From contig JAJFHG010000041.1 in the NCBI GenBank assembly GCA_021775735.1, forward strand, positions 168,511 to 232,510: DNA of 64,000 bases, written 5' to 3'. Position 1 is the stretch's first letter, and each line of letters begins with the position of its first letter. Source of the DNA: Hyphomicrobiaceae bacterium. GTDB lineage: Bacteria; Pseudomonadota; Alphaproteobacteria; Rhizobiales; Hyphomicrobiaceae. Below are positions 55,175 through 64,000 of this stretch, in pieces. The translations under genes and the position numbers were made by a program. Under the pieces are notes generated by a model that was not told where the DNA came from, did no database searches, and worked only from the letters and a program-made list of their open reading frames with translations.

Positions 55175-56694
55175 TACTCAACCTCCAATGGAGTCCTGAC
55201 GGCCTTAGGTTTGGAAAACAATCCTGTTTCTGTGCTGCCCTCCGAACACCCGTTTCCAAATGAGAAACCGCAGCCACCACGAAGATCAAAGGCATCTTCA
55301 CCAAGTTCGCGATGCGACGTTGGAATGACAAAGCGATCTTCATAATTGGCGATTGCCATAACGCGGTACATATCCTCAATCTGTGCCGAGGTAAGACCAA
55401 CTTTTTCGGCGATCGAATCGTCAATCACACCATCAATGGTCTTTGACCGCATGTAAGCGCGCATCGCCAACATGCGTTCTAGACCAAGCGCAACGGGCTC
55501 TTCGTCGCCTGCCGTGAGGAGGTTTGCGAGATACTTGAGCGGGATACGAAGCGATCTGACGTCTGGCATGGCGCCATCGCTTCCCATCTTTCCAGCTTCT
55601 GCCGCAGACTGAATGGGAGATAGAGGAGGCACATACCAGACCATCGGCAGTGTTCTGTATTCGGGATGTAATGGAAACGCGATTTTCCAATCCATCGCCA
55701 TTTTCCAAATTGGAGACTGGCGTGCCGACTCGAGCCATGCATCCGGCACACCATCGGCGCGCGCCTGTTCGATGACTTTGGGGTCATTGGGATCGAGGAA
55801 AATCTTCAATTGCGATTCATAAAGATCTTCTTCGTCTTTGGCGCTCGCTGCATCTTCAATGCCATCTGCATCATACAGAACCACACCTAAATAACGGATG
55901 CGACCGACACAGGTTTCAGAGCAAACCGTTGGCTGTCCGGATTCGATGCGTGGAAAACAGAAGATACACTTTTCTGATTTCCCAGACGACCAGTTGTAAT
56001 AAATCTTTTTGTAGGGACAACCGGACACGCACATACGCCAGCCCCGGCATTTATCTTGGTCGATAAGAACAATGCCATCTTCTTCACGCTTGTAGATTGC
56101 ACCTGAAGGACATGACGCTACACAGGCTGGATTGAGGCAGTGCTCACACAGTCTTGGCAAATACATCATGAATGTATTTTCAAACTGCCCGTAAATTTCC
56201 TTCTGTACGCCGTCAAAATTGTAATCTTCGGACCTGTTTTTAAATTCGCCACCAAGAATCTCTTCCCAGTTAGGTCCCCAATTGATCTTCTCCATACGCT
56301 CTCCGCTAATCAGGGAGCGTGGACGCGCAGTAGGAAAAGCCTCCAGTTCAGGAGCTTTCTGCAAATGTTCGTAATCAAACGTAAACGGTTCATAGTAGTC
56401 ATCGATTTCAGGGAGGTCCGGATTGGCAAATATGTTCGCCAAGATGCGCCATTTGCTACCAATCTTCGGCTCGATCCTGCCGTTTCTTTTGCGCCGCCAG
56501 CCGCCATTCCAACGGTCCTGGTTTTCCCAATCCTTTGGGTAACCAATTCCCGGTTTTGTCTCGACGTTGTTGAACCAGGCGTATTCCATACCCTCCCGGT
56601 TGGTCCAAACATTTTTGCAGGTGACCGAACATGTATGACACCCGATACACTTATCGAGGTTCAACACCATTGCGACTTGAGCACGTATCTTCAT
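55174..56694 (-). CDS. narH: Respiratory nitrate reductase beta subunit
   Basis: A 506-residue iron-sulfur subunit that carries electrons from NarI to NarG. Four ferredoxin-type motifs are visible: 'CIGCHTCSVTCKNVW', 'CEHCLNPACVASCP', 'CRGWRMCVSGCPYKK' (with Trp replacing one Cys, the mark of the [3Fe-4S] cluster) and 'CIFCFPRIESGQPTVCSETC'. The ATG at 56694 overlaps the narG stop (ATGA); the in-frame start 21 codons upstream is rejected. It acts in the cytoplasmic arm of the NarGHI complex. Confidence 0.97.
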   Translation of the reverse strand: MKIRAQVAMVLNLDKCIGCHTCSVTCKNVWTNREGMEYAWFNNVETKPGIGYPKDWENQDRWNGGWRRKRNGRIEPKIGSKWRILANIFANPDLPEIDDYYEPFTFDYEHLQKAPELEAFPTARPRSLISGERMEKINWGPNWEEILGGEFKNRSEDYNFDGVQKEIYGQFENTFMMYLPRLCEHCLNPACVASCPSGAIYKREEDGIVLIDQDKCRGWRMCVSGCPYKKIYYNWSSGKSEKCIFCFPRIESGQPTVCSETCVGRIRYLGVVLYDADGIEDAASAKDEEDLYESQLKIFLDPNDPKVIEQARADGVPDAWLESARQSPIWKMAMDWKIAFPLHPEYRTLPMVWYVPPLSPIQSAAEAGKMGSDGAMPDVRSLRIPLKYLANLLTAGDEEPVALGLERMLAMRAYMRSKTIDGVIDDSIAEKVGLTSAQIEDMYRVMAIANYEDRFVIPTSHRELGEDAFDLRGGCGFSFGNGCSEGSTETGLFSKPKAVRTPLEVE

Positions 56695-59600
56695 TCTGCA
56701 GCCTCGCGAGATAGAGGGTTTGCGGTCGGTGTTGAAGAATCTGGTCGATCCAGCCAATCCACTTTCGAAAGCTTTCTTACGATCACGAATTCATCGCGAT
56801 TAGTTCCAATCGTTCCGTAGTAATTGAAACCATAGGACAGTTGAACGTAACCGCCGATCATATGGGTTGGTTTTAAAACTGCCCGCGTCACGGAGTTGTG
56901 AATTCCACCACGATTACCGGTGGTCTCTGAACCTGGAACGTTCACAATTTTCTCCTGGGCATGATACATGAAGATCGTACCCTCTTTTATGCGCTGCGAA
57001 ACAACAGCACGCGCCACAAGAGCGCCATTAGAATTGAACGCTTCCACCCAATCGTTATCGACGATATCCGCTTTGGCAGCATCGATCTCACTAATCCAAA
57101 CAATCGGACCACCGCGAGATAGCGTCAGCATCAGCAAGTTATCGGTATATGTCGAGTGGATACCCCACTTCTGATGCGGCGTAATGAAGTTGAGGACGAT
57201 CTGTTTTTCCCCGTTTGGCTTTTGGTCGATAACTGGTTTTACAGACCGCGTATCGATCGGAGGTCGATACACACAAAGCGCTTCGCCAAACGCGCGCATC
57301 CAAAGGTGGTCTTGATAAAGCTGCTGTCGCCCTGACAGGGTGCGCCAGGGAATCAGCTCATGCACGTTTGTATAACAAGCATTGTAGCAAACTTTTTCAG
57401 ACTCTAAGCCCGACCAAATAGGAGAGGAGATAATCTTCCTTGGCTGGGCAACCACGTCGCGAAAGCGAATTTTCTCATCTTCTTTTGGCAACGCAAGGTG
57501 CGCGTGTTCACGGCCTGTTGTCTTAGATAGAGACTCCCAAGCCTTAACTGCAACTTCGCCATTCGTTTCAGGAGCCAGGTAAAGAATGACTTCGGCGGCA
57601 TCAATATCGGTCTCAATCTTAGCCAAACCTTGAGTTGGTCCGGTCTCCAATACCTCACCGTTCAAATGTTTGAGGCCTTCAACCTCATGCTCCGTATTCC
57701 AGGCCATTCCCTTGGCGCCGTTGCCAAGCTTTTCCATCAAAGGCCCAAGTGATGTGAACTTTTTGTAGAGATTGGGATAGTCGCGCTCGACCACAGTCAC
57801 ATCCGGCATTGTCTTGCCAGGAATAGGCTCGCACTCACCACGCTTCCAATCCTTGACGTCAAGGGCTTGGGCAATTTCAAGGGGTGTATCGTGTTGTATG
57901 GGTGTCAGGACCACATCTTCTTCAACACCGAGAACTTCAGGTGCAACTTCGGAGAATTTTTCCGCAATCCCTTTGTAGATATCCCAGTCACTACGCGCTT
58001 CCCATAACGGGTCGACCGCACCAGTTAGTGGATGGATAAACGGGTGCATGTCTGATGTGTTGAGATCGTTTTTTTCGTACCAAGTTGCTGTTGGCAGAAC
58101 AATGTCGGAGTACACACACGTCGTTGACATGCGGAAGTCCAAGGTCACAAGCAGATCAAGCTTTCCTTCGGGTGCTTCATCATGCCAGGCGACATCTTCT
58201 GGTTTGCTACACCCCGTTTCACCAAGGTCTTTCCCCATAACGCCATGGCTTGTACCGAGCAGGTGCTTGAGAAAATACTCATGCCCTTTACCCGACGAGC
58301 CCAGAAGATTTGAGCGCCAGACAAACATGTTGCGTGGCCAGTTCTTTGGATTGTCAGGATCATGGCAGGACAATTCCAAATCACCTGATTTCAAAGCATC
58401 CGGAACGTAATCCTTGACGTCTTTTCCAGCTGCCTTTGCTTGCTTGGCAACATCAAGCGGGTTTGTTTCCAATTGAGGCGCAGATGGCAACCAACCCATG
58501 CGTTCTGCACGCGCGTTATAGTCGATCAGCGACCCGTCCCATGGACCTTCAGGAGCGGTTGGAGACAGGATTTCTTTGGTATCCAAAGTTTCATAACGCC
58601 ACTGATCGGTATGAGCATAAAAACATGATGTTGAATTTTGTTGTCGAGGCGGACGGGACCAATCAAGACCGAAGGCAAGCGGCAACCATCCAGATTGCGG
58701 CCTGAGTTTTTCCTGGCCAACGTAATGTGACCAACCACCGCCTGATTGGCCGACGCAACCACACATGATCAACATGTTCATAACACCACGATAATTCATA
58801 TCGCAGTGATACCAGTGGTTCATTGCAGCCCCGATGATAACCATCGACCGGCCATTTGTTTTTTCAGCGTTTGATGCAAATTCGCGAGCCACCTGGATGA
58901 TCTGGTCACGCGGCACACCGGTAATCTTTTCAGCCCATGCCGGGGAATATGGTTCGCAGTCATCATAAGTTTTGGCGATGTGTTCGCCGCCAAAACCGCG
59001 ATCTACACCATAGTTCGCGAGGAACAAATCATAGACCGACGCAACAATGGTCTCTCCGTCTTTCAGTGCCAGCTTCTTAACCGGAATATTTCGCACCAGT
59101 ACGCTTGGATGATCTGTTCCAGTGAAGTGGTCATGCTCCTGATTACCAAAATAGGGAAATGATACGGCAAGCGTATCATCTTTAATATCTTCGAGGGATA
59201 ACCTTAGCTTCGTGTCGTTGCCCGCAGAGTCTTTTTCCTCAAGATTCCACTTTCCTTTTTCCCCCCAACGGAACCCAACTGATCCTTGCGGTGCAACAAC
59301 TCGATCACCGTTAGCGCTATCAAAGGCAACGGTCTTCCACTCAGGATTGTTGTCTTCACCTAAACCATCTACAAATTCAGAGGCACGCAACTGTCGTTCA
59401 GGGACATAGCCATCCCCCTGCTTCACCAAGCGCACCAACATCGGCATGTCAGAGTATTGGCGAATATAGTCTTCGAAATAGGGAACTTGGCGCTTGACAT
59501 GAAACTCGTTCAGAATGACGTGACCCATAGCCATCGCAAGTGCTGCATCTGTACCCTGCTTCACCGCAAGCCACATGTCAGAAAATTTGGAAGCCTCTGA

Positions 59601-60452
59601 ATAGTCCGGGCAGATTACGACGCTCTTTGCACCGCGATAACGGGCTTCTGTATAGAAGTGGGCATCAGGTGTGCGGGTCTGCGGGACATTCGAACCCCAC
59701 AGAATGAGAAATCCGGAGTTGTACCAATCAGCGGACTCTGGAACGTCAGTTTGCTCGCCCCAGGTTTGCGGTGATGATGGTGGCAAGTCGCAGTACCAAT
59801 CATAAAACGACATGCAAACGCCACCCAGTAACGAAAGATAGCGTGACCCAGCGGCATAAGAGACCATGGACATGGCAGGGATGGGCGAAAAACCAAGCAC
59901 GCGGTCTGGGCCGTAGGTCTTGGCGGTGTAGGCGTTTGCAGATGCAATGATTTCGGTGACTTCATCCCAACTCGCGCGAACAAATCCGCCGTGACCGCGC
60001 TTCTTTGTATATGTCGCGCGCTTGTCAGGGGACTCAACAATCGACGCCCAGGCTGCAACAGGAGTATGTGTTGCCCGTGCCTCGCGCCAAAGCTTGATCA
60101 ACCGCTTGCGTACGAGAGGATATTTGACGCGATTTCCCGAATAGAGGTACCAGCTGTAGCTCGCACCGCGTGCACAACCGCGCGGTTCATGGTTAGGCAG
60201 ATCAGGACGCGTTCTTGGGTAATCTGTTTGCTGCGTCTCCCATGTGACGATGCCGCCTTTGACATATATTTTCCACGAACACGACCCCGTACAATTCGCA
60301 CCGTGCGTTGAGCGCACAATCTTGTCGTGCTGCCAGCGTTTCCGATAGCCATCTTCCCAGCGGCGATCTTCTTGCGTTGTGATGCCATGACCATCTGAGA
60401 ATTTTTCACCGGCACGACTGAAAAACGTTAGGCGATCAAGAAAATGGCTCAT
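56691..60452 (-). CDS. narG: Respiratory nitrate reductase alpha subunit
   Basis: The 1253-residue molybdenum (bis-MGD) subunit that reduces nitrate to nitrite on the cytoplasmic side of the membrane. The N-terminal [4Fe-4S] motif is 'HGANCTGSCSWKIYVKGGIVTW' (a His in place of the first Cys). The Mo ligand Asp is expected in 'GVCMSFYDWYCDLPPSSPQTWGEQTDVPESADWYNS'. The length and the C-terminal 'GFNYYGTIGTNRDEFVIVRKL' are typical of NarG. Its start overlaps the narK stop (TAATG), and narH follows with an ATGA overlap. Confidence 0.98.
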   Translation of the reverse strand: MSHFLDRLTFFSRAGEKFSDGHGITTQEDRRWEDGYRKRWQHDKIVRSTHGANCTGSCSWKIYVKGGIVTWETQQTDYPRTRPDLPNHEPRGCARGASYSWYLYSGNRVKYPLVRKRLIKLWREARATHTPVAAWASIVESPDKRATYTKKRGHGGFVRASWDEVTEIIASANAYTAKTYGPDRVLGFSPIPAMSMVSYAAGSRYLSLLGGVCMSFYDWYCDLPPSSPQTWGEQTDVPESADWYNSGFLILWGSNVPQTRTPDAHFYTEARYRGAKSVVICPDYSEASKFSDMWLAVKQGTDAALAMAMGHVILNEFHVKRQVPYFEDYIRQYSDMPMLVRLVKQGDGYVPERQLRASEFVDGLGEDNNPEWKTVAFDSANGDRVVAPQGSVGFRWGEKGKWNLEEKDSAGNDTKLRLSLEDIKDDTLAVSFPYFGNQEHDHFTGTDHPSVLVRNIPVKKLALKDGETIVASVYDLFLANYGVDRGFGGEHIAKTYDDCEPYSPAWAEKITGVPRDQIIQVAREFASNAEKTNGRSMVIIGAAMNHWYHCDMNYRGVMNMLIMCGCVGQSGGGWSHYVGQEKLRPQSGWLPLAFGLDWSRPPRQQNSTSCFYAHTDQWRYETLDTKEILSPTAPEGPWDGSLIDYNARAERMGWLPSAPQLETNPLDVAKQAKAAGKDVKDYVPDALKSGDLELSCHDPDNPKNWPRNMFVWRSNLLGSSGKGHEYFLKHLLGTSHGVMGKDLGETGCSKPEDVAWHDEAPEGKLDLLVTLDFRMSTTCVYSDIVLPTATWYEKNDLNTSDMHPFIHPLTGAVDPLWEARSDWDIYKGIAEKFSEVAPEVLGVEEDVVLTPIQHDTPLEIAQALDVKDWKRGECEPIPGKTMPDVTVVERDYPNLYKKFTSLGPLMEKLGNGAKGMAWNTEHEVEGLKHLNGEVLETGPTQGLAKIETDIDAAEVILYLAPETNGEVAVKAWESLSKTTGREHAHLALPKEDEKIRFRDVVAQPRKIISSPIWSGLESEKVCYNACYTNVHELIPWRTLSGRQQLYQDHLWMRAFGEALCVYRPPIDTRSVKPVIDQKPNGEKQIVLNFITPHQKWGIHSTYTDNLLMLTLSRGGPIVWISEIDAAKADIVDNDWVEAFNSNGALVARAVVSQRIKEGTIFMYHAQEKIVNVPGSETTGNRGGIHNSVTRAVLKPTHMIGGYVQLSYGFNYYGTIGTNRDEFVIVRKLSKVDWLDRPDSSTPTANPLSREAAE

Positions 60453-63199
60453 TACGACGCTTCCTCTTCAATAATCGACTCAGTGACTGCTTCTCGGCCG
60501 CGCTCAACGTCGTAGAGAAGACCACCTGGACGGCTGTAGAACCACCAGGTCACAGCAACGCAGGTGACGTAAAAGATGAGGAATGACCAAAGCGCTGCAG
60601 ATGGACCACCAGTAAGTGCAATTGAGCTGCCGTAGCTTTTTGGAATGAAGAATGCTCCATACGCTGCTAATGCAGACGTAAAGCCGATGATCGCAGCAGC
60701 TTCTTTGTCAGCCTGTCGCTTGCGCTCAGCAACATTTAAATGCGGCATCAAATGCCCCATTTCGGAATGCATGATCACGGGGATCATTTGGAACGTCGAT
60801 GCGTTGCCAATACCTGTTGCAAAGAACAGCACCATGAACATTGCAAAGAAGCCCCAGAACGCACCTGGCTGATCTTTTGTTGCGATAAAGTAGATAACAC
60901 CTGCAACAGCCGCAATCATAAGGATAAACGTCCAGAACGTAACCCGGGCACCCCCGTACTTGTCCGAGACCCAGCCCGTTGCAGCACGCGACAGTGCACC
61001 GACAAGCGGACCAAGAAACACATACTGAAGTGAATTTACTTCAGGAAACTGCGTCTTAGCCAACAACGGGAAGCCAGCCGAATAGCCAATGAACGAGCCG
61101 AATGTGCCTGTGTAAAGCCAGCACATAATCCAGTTGTGTTTACGTTGGAATATAATCGACTGCTCTTTAAACGACGCCTTTGCAGACACGATATCGTTCA
61201 TGCCGAACCAAGCTGCAAACGTGGCTAGAAGCAGGAACGGCACCCAAATAAAGCCAGCGTTTTGAATCCAAAGCTGTGTCTGATCGCTCGCGATCTGCGG
61301 TTCACCACCCATGGCACCAAACACACTGGTTGTGATAACGATCGGCACCAGGAACTGCATGACGCTTACGCCAGCATTTCCAAGGCCTGCATTCAGCGCC
61401 AGTGCATTTCCTTTCTCAGCTTTGGGAAAGAAAAAGCTGATGTTGGCCATGGACGAAGCGAAGTTGCCGCCGCCAAGCCCGCACAACAGAGCCAGAATGA
61501 GGAATATCAGATAGGGTGTTTCTGGATTTTGAACGGCATAGCCAATTCCAAGCGCCGGTATGATAAGCGACGCCGTCGTCATCGTGGTCCACAACCGCCC
61601 ACCAAAGATCGGAACCATAAAGGAATAGAAGATCCGCAGTGTTGCACCCGACAGTCCAGGTAGAGCTGCCAGCCAGAACAATTGGTCCGTCGTATAGTTG
61701 AATCCAATGGTCGGCAGCTTTGCGACAACGACGCTCCATACTAACCAGACGGAAAAGGCAAGCAGCAGCGCGGGGATGGAAATCCAGAGGTTGCGTTTCG
61801 CAATTCTCTGACCCTCGTCTTGCCAGAATTCATCATCTTCTGGTCGCCAGTCTTCAATCGCACCCGCCAATGCAACATGCTTGTCAGGTTGATGAATGGG
61901 TTGCATTTCAGGCAGTTCTGGGAGCTCACCTTGATCGCCCTCAGCCCGCGCCTGGCGTTCCATATTCAGGATCGAGAAGTGCATCCATGCCAATGATCCC
62001 AGCACGATCAGGAACAAAAGCATAAAACAGCTCGTCCAAATACCTGTGAGGTCATTCATAACACCAAATGCGATTGGCAGGACAAAACCACCCAAGCCGC
62101 CAATCATGCCAACCAGACCGCCAACCGATCCAACATGGTCAGGATAATAAACTGGGATATGTTTGTAGACCGCTGCTTTACCGAGAGACATAAAGAAGCC
62201 GAGAGTGAAAATTGTGATCACAAACGCGACCAAACCCATCTCGGTAGACAGCTGAATCGGTCCCTCGATGCCGTGAATGATATAATCGGTCTTGGGATAC
62301 GACAGCATAAATGTACAAATTGCAGACACAATAAACGTGGCATACATGACTTTTCGAGCGCCAATTTTGTCCGACAGATAGCCGCCGTAAGCTCTAAACA
62401 AACTGGCGGGAACCGCATAGAATGCGGCCAACATACCGGCTGTTTTAATATCAAGCCCATAAACCCCAATGAGGTAGCGCGGCAGCCAAAGTGCCAGGGC
62501 AACGAACGCCCCAAATACGAAGAAATAATACAGTGCAAACCGCCAGACTTGCAGGTTTTTCAGCGGTTCGAGTTCGAGAAGCGTACTGCGGGCTTTTTCC
62601 CCCGTGGTACGGCGCTCAATAATGGCTGGGTCCTCTTTGGTAAAGACGTAAAATACAGCTGCCATGAGCAATAAGATGACGGCATAAATTTGCGCTGTCT
62701 GCTGCCAGCCAAACGCAACAAGGAGAAACGGTGCACCGAAATTTGTAATCGCCGCGCCAACATTACCAACACCGAAAATTCCAAGAGCGGTGCCTTGTTG
62801 ATCGTTGGGATACCACCTCGAAACATACGCAATACCCACTGCGAATGATCCGCCAGCAAGGCCTACGCCGAGTGCAGCCAGCAGGAACATGGGATAGGTA
62901 CTGACCGTAGACAAAAGGTATGTCGCGATGGCCGTAAAAATCATCACCAAAGTGAAAACGAGGCGGCCACCGTATTGATCTGTCCAAATGCCAAGAAAAA
63001 TCCGGCTTAAAGACCCGGTCAGAATGGGCGTCGCCACGAGCAAACCGAACTGGGTTTCATTCAGACCCAAATCCTGTTGAATTTTAACGCCGATGATTGA
63101 GAAAATTGTCCAAACAGCGAAACACGCACTGAATGCGACCGTGCTTAACCCAAGTGCGCGGTTTTGTTCCCCGCGACTGACACCCTGGACGTCGTGCAT
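60452..63199 (-). CDS. narK: Fused NarK1-NarK2 nitrate/nitrite transporter
   Basis: A 915-residue protein with two complete MFS domains in one chain, each of about 12 membrane segments, joined by a charged cytosolic linker (about residues 420-475, 'EGDQGELPELPEMQPIHQPDKHV'). The first half resembles NarK1 (proton-nitrate symport) and the second NarK2 (nitrate/nitrite antiport). Signatures are 'GGSFAVGIAYVSRWYPNDQQGTALGIFGVGNVGAAITNFGAPFL' in the first half and 'GLGGGNFASSMANISFFFPKAEKGNALALNAGLGNAGVSVMQF' in the second. The fused form is known from Paracoccus and other denitrifiers. The ATG at 63199 has GGTGG 8 nt ahead. It leads the nar operon under an FNR-type box. Confidence 0.96.
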   Translation of the reverse strand: MHDVQGVSRGEQNRALGLSTVAFSACFAVWTIFSIIGVKIQQDLGLNETQFGLLVATPILTGSLSRIFLGIWTDQYGGRLVFTLVMIFTAIATYLLSTVSTYPMFLLAALGVGLAGGSFAVGIAYVSRWYPNDQQGTALGIFGVGNVGAAITNFGAPFLLVAFGWQQTAQIYAVILLLMAAVFYVFTKEDPAIIERRTTGEKARSTLLELEPLKNLQVWRFALYYFFVFGAFVALALWLPRYLIGVYGLDIKTAGMLAAFYAVPASLFRAYGGYLSDKIGARKVMYATFIVSAICTFMLSYPKTDYIIHGIEGPIQLSTEMGLVAFVITIFTLGFFMSLGKAAVYKHIPVYYPDHVGSVGGLVGMIGGLGGFVLPIAFGVMNDLTGIWTSCFMLLFLIVLGSLAWMHFSILNMERQARAEGDQGELPELPEMQPIHQPDKHVALAGAIEDWRPEDDEFWQDEGQRIAKRNLWISIPALLLAFSVWLVWSVVVAKLPTIGFNYTTDQLFWLAALPGLSGATLRIFYSFMVPIFGGRLWTTMTTASLIIPALGIGYAVQNPETPYLIFLILALLCGLGGGNFASSMANISFFFPKAEKGNALALNAGLGNAGVSVMQFLVPIVITTSVFGAMGGEPQIASDQTQLWIQNAGFIWVPFLLLATFAAWFGMNDIVSAKASFKEQSIIFQRKHNWIMCWLYTGTFGSFIGYSAGFPLLAKTQFPEVNSLQYVFLGPLVGALSRAATGWVSDKYGGARVTFWTFILMIAAVAGVIYFIATKDQPGAFWGFFAMFMVLFFATGIGNASTFQMIPVIMHSEMGHLMPHLNVAERKRQADKEAAAIIGFTSALAAYGAFFIPKSYGSSIALTGGPSAALWSFLIFYVTCVAVTWWFYSRPGGLLYDVERGREAVTESIIEEEAS

Positions 63200-63535
63200 G
63201 GCTATTTCCACCCCGTTTTGGCTACGATAATCGTTATTAATTCATCTATATTGTATCAATTCTCGACTATAGCCGTTCCCGCTGGGGCCAAATTGATCCA
63301 GATCAAGATGCAGAACTTTAAGCCAGAGAAGAATTGACGCAGATGTAGCATAACGAGCCCCATCACTATTCGAAAGTACAATCAGCCGAGACGGCTACAT
63401 ATGCTCGGAAAAAAACAAGTCGTTGGATTGTTTTGATTTCAGTCTCGACGACCGGCCTACGGCGAAATGTGATATTGTGTAGCTTGATAGTCAGACGAGA
63501 TGCGACTGATGTGCTGAACAAGTCGGAAGTTACAG
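63200..63535. other. Divergent regulatory region of the nar operon
   Basis: 336 bp between narK and the flavin-binding protein gene. Besides the FNR-type box, no second box or NarL-like heptamer cluster was convincingly seen. No hidden gene was found. Confidence 0.5.
63266..63306 (-). promoter_or_regulatory. FNR/NNR-type box and promoter of the nar operon
   Basis: A perfect dyad TTGAT-CCAG-ATCAA lies at 63293-63306. On the minus strand a -10-like TATAGT (63266-63271) would place the transcription start near 63259, about 40.5 bp from the centre of the box, which is the class II activator position. It lies 94 bp ahead of narK. It should bind an FNR, DNR or NNR-type regulator. Confidence 0.88.
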
Positions 63536-63988
63536 ATGCACTCAGACCAAAATATAAAAACCAAGATTATTGAAACGCTTTCTAGAAACAGCACGATGAC
63601 GCTCGCCACCAATCGTCCGGACGGATTTCCTCACGCAACAACTGTAAACTACATTAATGACGACTTATTATTATATTTTGCAGTAGATGCAGCTTCTCAG
63701 AAGGCTGGGAATATCAAATTGAATAACAAAATTGCAATCGCCATTGCAGATCAAACTGAGGACTTCCGCAAGCTTCGCGGCATATCAATGTCGGGCTTTG
63801 CTAAAAGAATCGTTCAAAAAGAAGACGCGCATGAGTTGGCACTTCGTTTGTTTCAAAAGATTCCTCAATCAAAACGATACGTCCCCGCCACTGACCAAAA
63901 TATTGCAGTTTTTGAAGTTACGCCTGTCGCGATTTCATTAATCGATTACTCTACGGGATTTGGGAATAGTTCCTTATTCATAGTCTGA
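63536..63988 (+). CDS. Pyridoxamine 5'-phosphate oxidase-like FMN-binding split-barrel protein
   Basis: A 150-residue protein of the PNPOx-like split-barrel fold: 'MTLATNRPDGFPHATTVNYINDDLLLYFAVDAASQKAGNIKLNNKIAIAIA' is the standard N-terminal half, and 'KLRGISMSGFAKRIVQKEDAHELALRLFQKIP' follows. The real activity is unknown; members bind FMN or F420. It is divergent from the nar operon, so it may share the FNR-type control region, though the box sits about 230 bp from its start. The start ATG is the first in-frame one; the frame stops near the window edge. Confidence 0.82.
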   Translation: MHSDQNIKTKIIETLSRNSTMTLATNRPDGFPHATTVNYINDDLLLYFAVDAASQKAGNIKLNNKIAIAIADQTEDFRKLRGISMSGFAKRIVQKEDAHELALRLFQKIPQSKRYVPATDQNIAVFEVTPVAISLIDYSTGFGNSSLFIV

Positions 63989-64000
63989 GGCAGCAAGGCG

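Overview
The window comes from an alphaproteobacterium, most likely a facultatively denitrifying, possibly methylotrophic member of the Hyphomicrobiales (Rhizobiales). This rests on several clues: gene order (addA-trxA-folC-accD-trpABF; ihfB-sppA-rpsA-cmk-aroA; lptC/A-lptB-rpoN-hpf-ptsN), alphaproteobacteria-restricted families (the TIGR02300-type protein, DUF1150, NnrU, an NDUFA9-like reductase), a GTTC-N7-GTTC LexA operator, and a PqqA peptide of methylotroph type. Species assignment is inference.

Layout. 1-13.4 kb is a mostly minus-strand housekeeping block: end of addA, trxA, then folC, accD, trpA, trpB, trpF, a LapA-domain protein, ihfB, sppA, rpsA, cmk, aroA, and a divergent small zinc-ribbon protein followed by tRNA-Ala(GGC). 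13.4-16.1 kb is accessory-looking: a methyltransferase bracketed by tRNA-Ala and a decayed copy of that tRNA's 3' half, then an NnrU-type membrane protein. 16.1-21.8 kb is the SOS mutagenesis cassette imuA-imuB-dnaE2 behind a LexA-controlled promoter. 21.8-30.1 kb carries an oxidoreductase, a small unknown, a VOC protein, a K+-channel-like protein, an RND efflux pair, a stand-alone PqqA precursor peptide not in any gene list, Hsp20 and DUF1150. 30.1-33 kb holds an NDUFA9-like protein, tRNA-Leu(CAG), a membrane-anchored unknown and an RNase D-like exonuclease.

33-39.1 kb is the LPS transport/sigma-54 block: a single-chain LptC-LptA-LptA fusion, lptB, rpoN, hpf, ptsN. 39.2-51 kb is mixed housekeeping: uppP, a GST, queG, an SDR protein, a secreted unknown, a hydrolase, a GT4 glycosyltransferase, infC (with a probable AUC start), pip, a GH3 enzyme, and an unknown with a PRTase-like motif. 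51-63.3 kb is the respiratory nitrate reductase locus on the minus strand: narK (fused double transporter)-narG-narH-narJ-narI-parvulin, and then an alginate-export-type porin. It lies behind a perfect FNR/NNR box (TTGAT-CCAG-ATCAA). A split-barrel flavin-binding protein is divergent at the right edge.

How they work together: narK imports nitrate and exports nitrite, NarGHI reduces nitrate at the quinol pool, and NarJ (and perhaps the parvulin) assists assembly, under anaerobic FNR-type control. The imu cassette answers DNA damage. Lpt, UppP and RpoN/PtsN/Hpf serve the envelope and stress physiology. The features I consider most worth following are the orphan pqqA, the tRNA-flanked methyltransferase scar, the LptC-LptA-LptA fusion, and the possibly leaderless LexA-controlled imuA. 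No CRISPR array, prophage or insertion sequence was seen.
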